This document shows positions 55,330-64,000 of a stretch of DNA of 64,000 nucleotides, piece after piece. The translations under genes and the position numbers were made by a program. This DNA is from Diplodia intermedia (lineage: Eukaryota > Ascomycota > Dothideomycetes > Botryosphaeriales > Botryosphaeriaceae): the NCBI GenBank assembly GCA_021495925.1, contig JAKEKT010000074.1:62001-126000 (forward strand). The letters are read 5' to 3'. How positions within the stretch are numbered: the first letter of the stretch is position 1; every line of letters starts with the position of its first letter. Under the pieces are notes generated by a model. The model was not told the DNA's origin. It did no database searches and was given only the letters and a program-made list of their open reading frames with translations.

Positions 55330-56600
55330 CTGCGCGCCTGTCAACCCGTGCGACGGCGCACTCCGCCGCCGCGCCATCGCCAGCATGGCCAGCGTCTACC
55401 GGAGCTCGGTGTGCGTCCTCGTCCCCGACGAGTCGCCAATGCAGACGGCCATCCACGCAAAAACCGTCCGCGGCACCCACCTTCAAATTACCCGACCTCA
55501 TCGACCAGCGCGAGCAGCTGACATTCCGCATCATCTCCTCCGACTGGTGGCGGCGGCTGTGGACATTACAGGAAGGCGTGCTGAGCGCGCGCGACCTTCT
55601 TCGTTGCCTTCGCCGAGGGTCCTGTGCAGTTCCAGCGCGCCGACGACCACGGCCGCAACCTCGCCCACTCCTCGAGCCCCCCTGTCATCAAAGACATGTT
55701 GTCGGACCTGGTCACGAGCGGCCATGTTTCCGACCGTATGCAGCAGACCCACAAGAACATTATCACGCTGCTGCTCTGCCACCGCTCGACGAGCAAGCAG
55801 GCCGGCCGACGAGCCCGTATGCCTGGCCACCCTGTTCGACGTCGATGCAGGCAAGATCCTTGCCATCCCCGGGGCCCAGCACGCGCAGAGGATGAAGAGA
55901 CTATGGGTGCTTGCTGCTGCAAAGGGTCCCTGCGCCGCTTGCGTTTCTGCCTGGGCCCAAGCTTGCCATCGACGGCTTTCCGCTGGGCGCGCGCCCGAGA
56001 CGCTGATCTCGGACCGGGGGGCCTCAATGTTGTCTTCCATAGAGTCCGCTTCAGGCGGAGGGCGAAGGAATCGATACGGCGCAGGAGGGGCTTCAGCTGA
56101 TGGCAACCGGCTATCGGCTAACGTCTCCAGGTGCAAGCTTGAAAAAGGGGCTTCTGTATTCTCCCAGGCAATCCCGGGGAGCTGTGCGATGACGAAGAGG
56201 TCCCGAGCGTATTCGACGGCACCGATGCGCCTGAACGCGCCGTAACGGTTGTTGTAAATGGCGTCATGGAGAAGACGACGGCATTTGATGGCGTGCCCGA
56301 AGACGACCTAGTGGATCCGGTCCTCGTCATGGCGAATGACCGCAGACTTGATGTCTCCCAAACCCATGCCATCCTCGCAAGCAATCCGGAGTTGATGGAT
56401 GGCAGATGGCATACCAAATTCTTACTGCCGGTCCACTGTTCAACTAACTCCTTTGGCATGTTCTCTAAAAGGGAGGGGGGCCGTAGGACAATTCGGGTGA
56501 GATTGAGGGAAGAGAGACAAGCTGTTGAACAGGGAAAACGAACGGGCATGGTTGCATGGAAAAGGGACCTTGAGCCAATACGGGAATGGTGTATTGCTTA
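55330..56600 (+). pseudogene. Second decayed HET-type gene, head-to-head with the first
   Basis: On the plus strand ISSDWWRRLWTLQEGVLSAR is in one frame, VQFQRADDHGRNLAH and MQQTHKNIITLLLCHRSTS in a second. DEPVCLATLFDVDAGKILAI with QRMKRLWVLA is in a third, and VMEKTTAFDGVPEDDLVDPV to the end in a fourth. WWxRxWTLQE and DEPxCLAxLxxxD...RMKxxW are hallmarks of another fungal HET group. At least three frame breaks make an intact product impossible without many ad hoc introns. Its 5' end is adjacent to the 5' end of the minus-strand HET remnant. Confidence 0.55.
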
Positions 56601-57361
56601 AAGACACCAGAAATGTTCTGGTTCGTCTTGAAGCGGCCGTAAGCTGGCAAATTTTTCGCACGGATTTCTAGATTAAAGCATGCGCCTTTCATTGATTTAA
56701 ATGTACTCAATCTTGATACATACATGGCTCAGGCTGTTCCTTAAATTCTTCAACGTGAAACACAGTAAGCTTATTCACCTGCCGCACCTTTTATGTTCCC
56801 TAACGGGAGCTGGATGTATAGTAGTGATAGGTTTGTCTTGAGATTTCGTGCAAAAAGGTTTGATGATTGAATTAAACGTTTTCACCATGCGCATTATTTG
56901 TTCTAAATCAATCGATAAGACCATTCCCGTCGATCAAAGGAGTCCTGCAACCCCGATGACGGTGAATTTGTTTGTCAGGGAGAACGGGATTTAGACGCCG
57001 ACAGTTCCTGGAGCTGCAAGCATGTCTCTCTTGACCTATTTGTCTCACTCAAAGACTGGCCATCACGGCTGCACAGTTCAGCAATTGAGTCGTGAGTTTT
57101 TCCATTTCTGTTTCTAGTTCCCAAGGAGAAGCATTAGTCGATACGATGAGGAAACACTTGTAGCCGGAAATGAACGCCGTTGCCACTTCCCCATTGCGTA
57201 TCTTAACAGCATGGGAGTTTTTGCATGAGAGGATGACAAAAGACGAAAAAAGAAAAAAAAATGAGAAAGTGTAGACTTCTGCAAGTCCAACGCCATCCGG
57301 CCACCCGGAATGCATCAACTCTAACCCCCCCTGTCTCTCCCTCCTCTCGGTCATATCCCCC
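56601..57361. other. AT-richer intergenic region
   Basis: About 760 bases downstream of the laccase stop; no gene recognised. Confidence 0.5.
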
Positions 57362-59116
57362 CTACACACCAGAGTCGTCCACCTCGACCGAGTTCTCCTC
57401 CGCATACGTCGACCAAGCCGAGCACGTGGCGTCCAGGGTATCATAATCAATCAGCGACTCCTGAATCTCGGTGTACCTCTCCAAGATCTGCAGGGCGAAG
57501 CCCTCGGACGTGTGCCAGCCGATGTGGCAATGCATGAGCCAAGCGCCGGGGTTATCCGTCTCGAACGCCAAGACGAGGTAGCCGGACGAGTCCAGCATGG
57601 CCGTGTCGCGGCGGGGCGGGTTGTCGAGGGTCAGGGTCGTCGTGCCCGCGGTGTAGCTGCCGGTGCCCTGGGCGAGGATGAAGAAGTCGTGGCCGTGCAG
57701 GTGGATGGGGTGCGGCACCGCGTTGTCCGTCTCGATGACGAAGAAGTACCACGCGTCGGCCGTGTCGAGCTGGACCACGCCGGACGTGTTGGTGAAGGTG
57801 AGCTCGTCGTTGTAGACTTGGAGGAGCGTCGGGTCCGCCCACTCGACCGCCATCGACGTCGAGTTCATGTACCACCGGAACAGGTTGTCGGACGTCGTGC
57901 CGACGGTGACGGCCTCGGCGAGCGACGTGCCCGACGTCGCCGTCTTGGACACGTACGGGACCAGGTCCGCCGCGTCCTCGTCGACGCACGCGTCCGTGTA
58001 GTCGTACGCCGACGTCGACGGCGTGCCCGTCGAGGTGCCGTAGTGCACGATGCCCTTGATGTCGTCGCCCGCGTCGTTGTCCGAGCACGCGCTCTGCGGG
58101 ATGGCGCGCAGCCAGAAGTCGGACGCGACGGCGGCCTGGTCCGCCGTCACGACGACGTCGTAGCGCTGGCCCATGGCGATGTCCAGGACCGTGGTCTCGT
58201 ACGGCTCGATGGGCACCAGGTCCATGGCGATGACCGTCATGGTGTGGTTGTCGATCATGAACTTGAAGTGCGAGTCGACGGCGCCGTTGACCAGCCGCAT
58301 GCGGTAGCTGGTGTCCTCGGTCAGGCTGACCTCGAAGCGCGAGCCCGTGACGGTGCCCGAGTCGTTGTACGTGTTGGTGCCGTTGATCAGCCCCGTGTCG
58401 AGCGTGGGCGGGCCGCTGGCCTGGGCCGAGGCGTACAGCTCGTCGACGGTCGAGTGGTCCCAGTCGTTGAGGAAGATCATGCCGAGGTCTTCGTCGTAGT
58501 TGGAGGTGGCCGGCCCGTTGATGATGATGCCGCCGAAGACGCCCTCCCAGGCCTGCAGCCCGATGTGCGAGTGGTACCACGACGAGCCGTACTGCGTGGC
58601 CTTCCACTCGTACGTGTAGCTGTCGCCGGGGGCGATGGGGCACTGGGTGATGGACACCACGCCGTCGTTCTGGTTGGTGTAGTTCTGGCGGATGCCGTGC
58701 CAGTGGATGGAGGAGCCGTTGCCGCTCGTCGTCAGGTCGTTGGTGACGTGCACGCGCACAGTGTCGCCCCAGTCGGCGATGATGGTCGGGCCGGGGATGC
58801 TGCCGTTGACGGCCATGGCGGAGCGCGAGATGCCGTCGGGCGAGACGGTGACATCGCTCACGACGAACCAGTACTCGCGAACGACTCCGGTGTCCGGGCC
58901 ATCGCTGTAGTAGTCGGTGCTGATGTCGTAGTCGCACCAGGTAGTCCGGTCAGCGGCAGTGTTGCCCGAGCAGGTTGATGTGGCGGCCGAGGAGGTTGTG
59001 GTGCTGTTGGCCGAGGCCGAGGCGGCGGCGGAGGTAGTGACAGACGAAGAAGCCTGCGGGACGGCAGCTGAGAAGCCCAGCAGGGCCGCGGCCGCAAGGA
59101 GGAAGCTGGTCCTCAT
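57362..59116 (-). CDS. Secreted laccase (multicopper oxidase)
   Basis: A single exon of 584 residues. Laccases oxidise phenols and reduce O2 to water. The signal peptide is about residues 1-18, followed by an S/T/A-rich spacer. The cupredoxin domains carry IHWHGIRQ (His 138, 140), WYHSHIGLQAWEG (His 182, 184), HPIHLHGHDFFILAQG and WLMHCHIGWHTSEGFALQ. The last contains the HCH bridge and type-1 ligands; the axial position after H...GFALQ is Leu. The protein ends in DSGV, the form of the C-terminal plug of ascomycete laccases, which fills the trinuclear channel. Many NxS/T sites are present. Possible roles are phenol detoxification, pigment formation or lignocellulose attack. Confidence 0.95.
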   Translation of the reverse strand: MRTSFLLAAAALLGFSAAVPQASSSVTTSAAASASANSTTTSSAATSTCSGNTAADRTTWCDYDISTDYYSDGPDTGVVREYWFVVSDVTVSPDGISRSAMAVNGSIPGPTIIADWGDTVRVHVTNDLTTSGNGSSIHWHGIRQNYTNQNDGVVSITQCPIAPGDSYTYEWKATQYGSSWYHSHIGLQAWEGVFGGIIINGPATSNYDEDLGMIFLNDWDHSTVDELYASAQASGPPTLDTGLINGTNTYNDSGTVTGSRFEVSLTEDTSYRMRLVNGAVDSHFKFMIDNHTMTVIAMDLVPIEPYETTVLDIAMGQRYDVVVTADQAAVASDFWLRAIPQSACSDNDAGDDIKGIVHYGTSTGTPSTSAYDYTDACVDEDAADLVPYVSKTATSGTSLAEAVTVGTTSDNLFRWYMNSTSMAVEWADPTLLQVYNDELTFTNTSGVVQLDTADAWYFFVIETDNAVPHPIHLHGHDFFILAQGTGSYTAGTTTLTLDNPPRRDTAMLDSSGYLVLAFETDNPGAWLMHCHIGWHTSEGFALQILERYTEIQESLIDYDTLDATCSAWSTYAEENSVEVDDSGV

Positions 59117-60695
59117 TGTGACGGGGCGAAGAGAGTGGGAAAAAAGCGAACGGACTCTTCAACGAACGGACGCCAGACTGGTAAAAGAACGAATGGAGAG
59201 AGGGATGATGGATGAAGCGGATGGTGGGATCGGAGCATGGTGAGATGGCTATCTTTTATCGGGGAGCAGTCGTGCAGCGAGGCTCTGTACCACAGCCCGA
59301 ATGTGGAAAACACCATCCGTATCCGCATATGCACGGGAACGCGTGGCGCCGCAGCAGGGCACGAGTGCGAAGTGGGCTGAGAGGCGGGCTCGGAGGCAAG
59401 CCATGCCGCCAAGATCTACAACGGCATTGCATCTAAGCAAGAGTCTGATAGATTGAGGGGCTCAAGACACCCCGGCACGAGGTGCCAGGAACGGCCGAAG
59501 AAGGGGCGGTAGGGCGGAGGCCGGGTGTTTGGGCGGCCACTGGCTGGCAGTGGAGGCTCAACCGGCTCGGGGCCCGAGTAGTCCTGTCCGGTTGGCGCCA
59601 TTAGCAAAAGCCCCCAAACGTGCGGTCGACACTGACTCGGAAGTGCCGAGGATCTGCACATGCCGGCGGCGCAACACTGACGCGGCCTTGGCAAACCGGC
59701 GGTGCTGTGCCTGAACGCGTCAGCCCCGCGTCTGTCAGCGGCCGTTCGTTGGCTCTGCTGACCGCGGGCCTGCTCGTCGATAAGCTCTCGGCCAGCGCGG
59801 GCGCTAGAGCGAGGCGAGGCTTGGACGTCGATGCAGCACCAATACTTTCCGCTTTGGGCGTGCGTGCAGGTCGGCAGTGGCTGCCGAGGCGTCAGCCGCG
59901 CTGCGGAGAGACTGCAAGCCACGGAGCCGCGGAGCGGGGAATTGGGACGGCGAATTCGACGGAGCGCGGTGATGAGGAGGCCGTTGAGGTGCAGAGGCTT
60001 GTCTGAGATTGAGTGCCGTCTGGTCAGGCCGCCTCGATCTGGCTCCCTGCTCCCCCAGACCGATCATGGCGGCAGGGCTGAGCTAAACTTAGGCGACGGC
60101 TTCCTGGCGTCGTCGTCAGCTCAAAAGCAAGCAGCCCCTGTCGCTCGCCTCGGCACGCGAGCGCACGCACGCCTCGCAGACAGCCGGCAGGCCCTCCGAA
60201 CATCGGTCCACGTTACTGCGTCATTTGCTAGTCGCGGGTTAATGTGCCTGTTTCAATATGAAGCCGCAGCGTTTATTGCTTGACTCGCTGGCCGCGACGC
60301 GTTGCTGTCTAGTTCGACGTGGCCCCGGCGCCTTCAGCCTCCTCCACCCCGGTACCCATTTGCGCATTTACCCTTCGCGGCACGGATGGCTAACGCCTCG
60401 CCCATCCCACCTACGCACTGCCGCGTACTGCGAGTCAGCGCGGCTGGCGTGTGCGGGAGCTAACGGCAGTGGATTCAGGCGGCTGGGCTGAGCGGAGAGG
60501 CAGAGCAGGACGGCGACTTACGCACATTCTAAGCCCGCCTGCGCGTATATACCCCCAGTGTTACCCATCGACCCAGATTTGCGAAACGAAGGCCTCCCTT
60601 CTCTGTACATTACGATCTTCAATCTCCAGTCGTTACTCCAAACACAGGAGTCTGCCTCAGCCTTACGCTCTTTTGCCTTTTAACCAACGCCCATC
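59117..60695. other. Intergenic region between laccase and small secreted protein
   Basis: About 1.6 kb between two divergent starts. No gene supported. A GATAAAAG element lies on the minus strand near 59250, about 140 bases before the laccase ATG, and may act as its TATA-like site. Confidence 0.5.
60546..60551 (+). promoter_or_regulatory. TATA box of the small secreted protein gene
   Basis: TATATA about 145 bases before the ATG at 60696, followed by a pyrimidine-rich leader. Confidence 0.45.
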
Positions 60696-61332
60696 ATGGT
60701 TTCCATCACCAGCCTCGTCTTGCTTGCTACCACCAGCATTGCATCCGCCGCCTCTGTTCCTCTGCAAGCCCGCGCCTCAGCTTTCGACGCTAAAATGGTA
60801 TACGCCTATGGAGCCACTCCCGACGCCGGAATCGGCGGCGTCCGCCTGACCTACGGCGACGGTAAGTCCCAAAAACCCTTAACACTTTTCCATTTCCGCA
60901 TCTAACAGCACGGCACCTCCAGGCACGGCCTACGTCGGCGACCGGCCGCCGTCCAACGTCTCGGTGGCGTCCAACGTGACCTTCTCGTGGGACTCGTCGT
61001 CGGGGCCCATCGGCGTCAGCCCCAACTCGTCCAACGTCACCTTCCCGTCGTCGCAGTACTTCTACATCAACCCCAACGGCTCCGCCTTCGACAGCGTCCA
61101 GATCAGCGACTCGGCCCCCTCCGACAACTACACCGACACCGGCTTCGTCTTCTACGGCAACTGGCTCTTCTGGAAGTCCGACGCCGGCGACCTCCAGTCC
61201 AAGTTCTACGCCACCCCCGCCGACGAGGACGGCATCTGGACCCTCAAGTGGAACGCCGCCGACTCCGATGATGGCACCAGCATACCCATCTCGCTGAGGA
61301 CCATCGCCCCGCCCGACAACAAGAAGGTTTAG
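60696..61332 (+). CDS. Small secreted protein, unknown function
   Basis: Two exons (60696..60861, 60923..61332) give 191 residues. Residues 1-19 are a signal peptide (MVSITSLVLLATTSIASAA). The mature part is beta-rich with many aromatic, Asn and Ser residues (YFYINPNG, FVFYGNWLFWKSDAG, SKFYATPADEDGIWTLKW) and several N-glycosylation sites (NVS, NVT, NYT). It has no Cys in the mature region, unlike most small effectors. It resembles fungal secreted jelly-roll or carbohydrate-surface proteins in texture only. I do not recognise the family. It lies divergent to the secreted laccase. Confidence 0.85.
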
Positions 61333-64000
61333 GTGTGAGAGAGAAAAAAAGTGCACGTCGGGACTGTGAATGAGGGGGGTCGAACATGAGGATGAATCGC
61401 GGATCTGATGGCTGTCCTTGCTACTACCTAGCCCTCTTTAACTTTTGCTACTACTTCTTTTTTCTTTTTTTTTTTGGTTTTTTACTGTCCATATAGTGCT
61501 TTCGCTAGCGACCAATGTCATCGCATAAACAGTTCCGTGGCCACTTTGAATTCTTACGATTACCTGTATGCTTTGATGTCCATAAGTCATAAAAGAGATT
61601 GGTTCTAAACTGATTATACGTTGACGTGACGAGGGGTATCTAAACAGAGGAAAGATGTGTGTATAAGTTCTAGCTCTATTCGATTAGTAAGTTCGAGGAA
61701 GCGAGAAAGTTAATAAACAGATTCCTGTATCGCTATATCATGATAGCTATACGACAGGTTACTAATTATATCCTGCAACAGAGGATGAAACGATATATTT
61801 CCTACTACGGGAAGTTTTGTCTCTTGGTGAAATTGGAAGAGTGCTGGTCCAAAAGTGGATGTCGGCCACTACTGTTTTCCAACTACGTGCCTTGACCTTC
61901 TCCATCAACACTGAGCACCAAAAGCATTTCGACCTCTGGAAGACTCGGCGAGGCATGTGCTCAGTCCGCGCCGATCATCTCACTAACCCATATCCCCTCT
62001 ACTATAGAGGCCCAAAGCCTTCACCGTCTCTGCATTCGCCACTTCCAGACGGACCATCCAGTAGTCCTTGACAGATTCGATAGTCTGTGCAGCTGAGAGC
62101 GGCATTGATCGTCTGGGCACGATCAAGTTTTCTGAGACATTGGTTGTGCTGGTGCTCCATCCGCCGATGGCGAGAACGCCGATCTTGCCCATCCCACAGC
62201 CGTTGAGAGCTTCTAGATCTCCCTAGCCCTACAAAACACACCGAAAGTTGGGCGATCGTTTGAAAATCCAATTGGGGTTCCGAAATGTGGAACAAGAGAC
62301 AGTAGTGCTGCATCTCGATGTTCCAGACGCGAAGGCCAGCGGTGAGGTTTTTTTTACCGGCCATTCAGCCCTACGACGCGACGACAAATCCTTCCGCTCG
62401 CAGTCTCCCAGAAGTCTGTGAAGCGTCTAGACGCAGTCATGGCTCATCCCCAGGCAAATTCCTCTCAGTTCGGTCCTCGTCCTCGACCCCTTCAGCTGGC
62501 GCGCGCGAAGACTACCCGGACTAGTTTGTAATAAGCGCAACGAATGCTCCCACCCCACCAATAGTAGCGGGGGCAAAAGTCTGTTGGAGGGGCAAGAGAA
62601 ACCAGCGTCCCTCTGTTGCAAGGTTCGACAATTGATTGTTCTGGAAGCAGCTAGCGTCCGGCGCAAGCAAGAAGGCACACGTGCGCTGCTGACGCGGCCC
62701 GTGTGCGGGTAAGCGCTGGGCAGGCAGCACGCGGGTGGGTACACCCACTCGACCGCTTTTCGTCTCAATGCAAGCAGTTATCGTGGGGGCCATGAACGGC
62801 GCGAGGGACGGTCGGCTGATGACGTTGCCATCCCCTTCCGGTACGTGGGTGGGTGGGTGAAGTGGTTCGAGATGCCGACGAATCGCCGGGTGCTGTCCGG
62901 GCGGTGCATTCTCGGCTGATCTGCTGCTCCCGACCGATGATGTGCGCCGGCCGCCGAATGGAGTCTTAGGGGCGTGGCTGCTTTTGGACTTGGTCTGTCA
63001 TCGTCAATGCTCGTAGTGGACCGGATTCAGTGGCCCGAGGAACTGACATGTAGTGTGGTTTCGCATTGACGTAAACATCATGGACCGTCTCGGGCGCCTG
63101 AGCAGCTGCGGAAAGGGGCTTTTGTTGCTGGCTCGGTGTTTACTTTTCGGACATGAGAGAATCAATGGTAGGAAGACCTTCTTATACCGCAAAAATGCGG
63201 TTAGGCCTACAAGCAACGCCTATTACTTTGATGACCCGTTCGTTTTTCCTGCTCTTTGAATGGTTCGTTGCTCGTTCTCCAGATCTTTCCTTTCTCAGTA
63301 TTCGGTGCTCGGAGATAGAGTCGGGCTCTGCTGATCTCCGAGCTGCACCGCCACACAAACAACGACTTCAAACACACGTCCTTGGAGCACTATGAAACTT
63401 TAAACCGCCAAGCCCCTTTCTGCTGACTCGTGCTGTTCATGCAGCTTGTCGTCGGGCGCTGCATCATCCGAGTATTATTAGTGTCATGGCCGCGCATTAC
63501 GACCATTGCCCAAGCCAAGGTTCGTGGTCTTCTCGTTGGTTTGAAACAAAAGTATGGTCTGCGTCTGCACTGCACTGAGTCAACACAATCTAGTTTTCGA
63601 TAGATATAGCGTTATTCTATAATAAAGACTGCCGATATCGGACTCGGGGGCTTGGGTCCAAACAAACAGTTGAGGGGTAATAATGCTTGCCCCGAAATCA
63701 ATTAACAAGGTCCAATGGCTATTCCAGATGTAGTGGCTGTCTTCACAAGCCGTTGTCCCGACACTCAACACCAAACCGTCGAACCCGAGCCTCCACGGGT
63801 TGCGAAGCCGGCGGCCACAACTTCCTCGGGCCGGTGATACGCGCCGCAAAGCCTATCAGCCGGCGATAACGACCCGAGCTCTACTCCAACCACCACCACT
63901 CCCCACCATGCACCTTTCCAACCCACCCCGGGCGCCATCATCCAGCAATCACCACCATCATCCACCCTGACCAACGGAAACCCCGCCCCGCGCAACAATG
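61333..64000. other. Gene-free DNA to the window end
   Basis: About 2.7 kb without a supportable gene. Short frames at 61983-62364 (minus) read KIGVLAIGGWSTSTTNVSEN and similar pieces but do not extend. The last 150 bases (pyrimidine-rich, CCACC-rich) look like a 5' leader, and the window ends on an ATG at 63998 that could start the next gene. Confidence 0.45.

Noticed and set aside
57512..58978. Long plus-strand frame opposite the laccase
   Set aside because: Antisense shadow of a strongly codon-biased gene; the R/V/D/G-rich translation has no motif.
61983..62364. Minus-strand frames with KIGVLAIGGWSTS
   Set aside because: Somewhat protein-like but short, without a start context or neighbouring exons; not enough to call a gene or assign a family.
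1..64000. tRNA, rRNA and CRISPR features
   Set aside because: No B-box-like GGTTCGANTCC with a matching acceptor stem was noticed, no rRNA-like sequence, and no spaced direct-repeat array of CRISPR type. A tRNAscan run would be decisive.

Overview
This window is nuclear DNA of a filamentous ascomycete (Pezizomycotina, most likely Sordariomycetes). Almost every gene carries short introns of about 48-130 bases with GT..AG ends and CTGAC-like branch points. Coding regions are GC-rich, with G/C preferred at third positions. The families present are typical of these fungi: psi-factor-type oxygenase, CAP protein, GMC oxidoreductase, laccase, tyrosinase, HET proteins and fungal kinases. All exon models were assembled by hand from splice signals and frame continuity. 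Each spliced CDS given here sums to a multiple of three. Family names rest on recognised motifs, not on database searches.

Layout. 0-15 kb: a decayed D-2-hydroxyacid dehydrogenase, a small membrane protein, a secreted repeat protein, a CAP-domain secreted protein, a tyrosinase, a nuclear-type hypothetical protein and an extended SDR. A 2.6 kb gene-poor block (3.4-6.0 kb) and two copies of a small inverted-repeat (MITE-like) element also lie here. 15-25 kb: a very large fatty-acid oxygenase gene (heme dioxygenase plus P450) whose splicing adds an N-terminal membrane segment and a C-terminal H-type-lectin-like region. It is divergently paired with a DUF2235 alpha/beta-hydrolase (phospholipase-like) that ends in eleven 11-residue amphipathic repeats. 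25-36 kb: degenerate fragments, an MFS drug:H+ antiporter, a protein kinase fused to a RhoGAP-like domain, and a remnant of a surface protein next to an intact MITE. 36-53 kb: a dense accessory region with aldo/keto reductase, amino-acid permease, cytochrome P450, GMC oxidoreductase with a large insertion, extended SDR reductase and a second MFS transporter. 53-57 kb: decayed HET-domain genes in head-to-head orientation. 57-64 kb: a secreted laccase, a small secreted protein and gene-free DNA.

How the genes may work together. The strongest functional link is the divergent pair at 15-25 kb. A predicted lipid hydrolase with a perilipin/synuclein/LEA-like repeat tail sits beside a fatty-acid dioxygenase of the family that makes oxylipin signals. 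Together they could release a fatty acid at a lipid surface and oxidise it; this is inference. The redox enzymes and transporters at 29-53 kb resemble the tailoring part of a secondary-metabolite or catabolic cluster, but no PKS, NRPS or terpene-cyclase backbone lies in the window.
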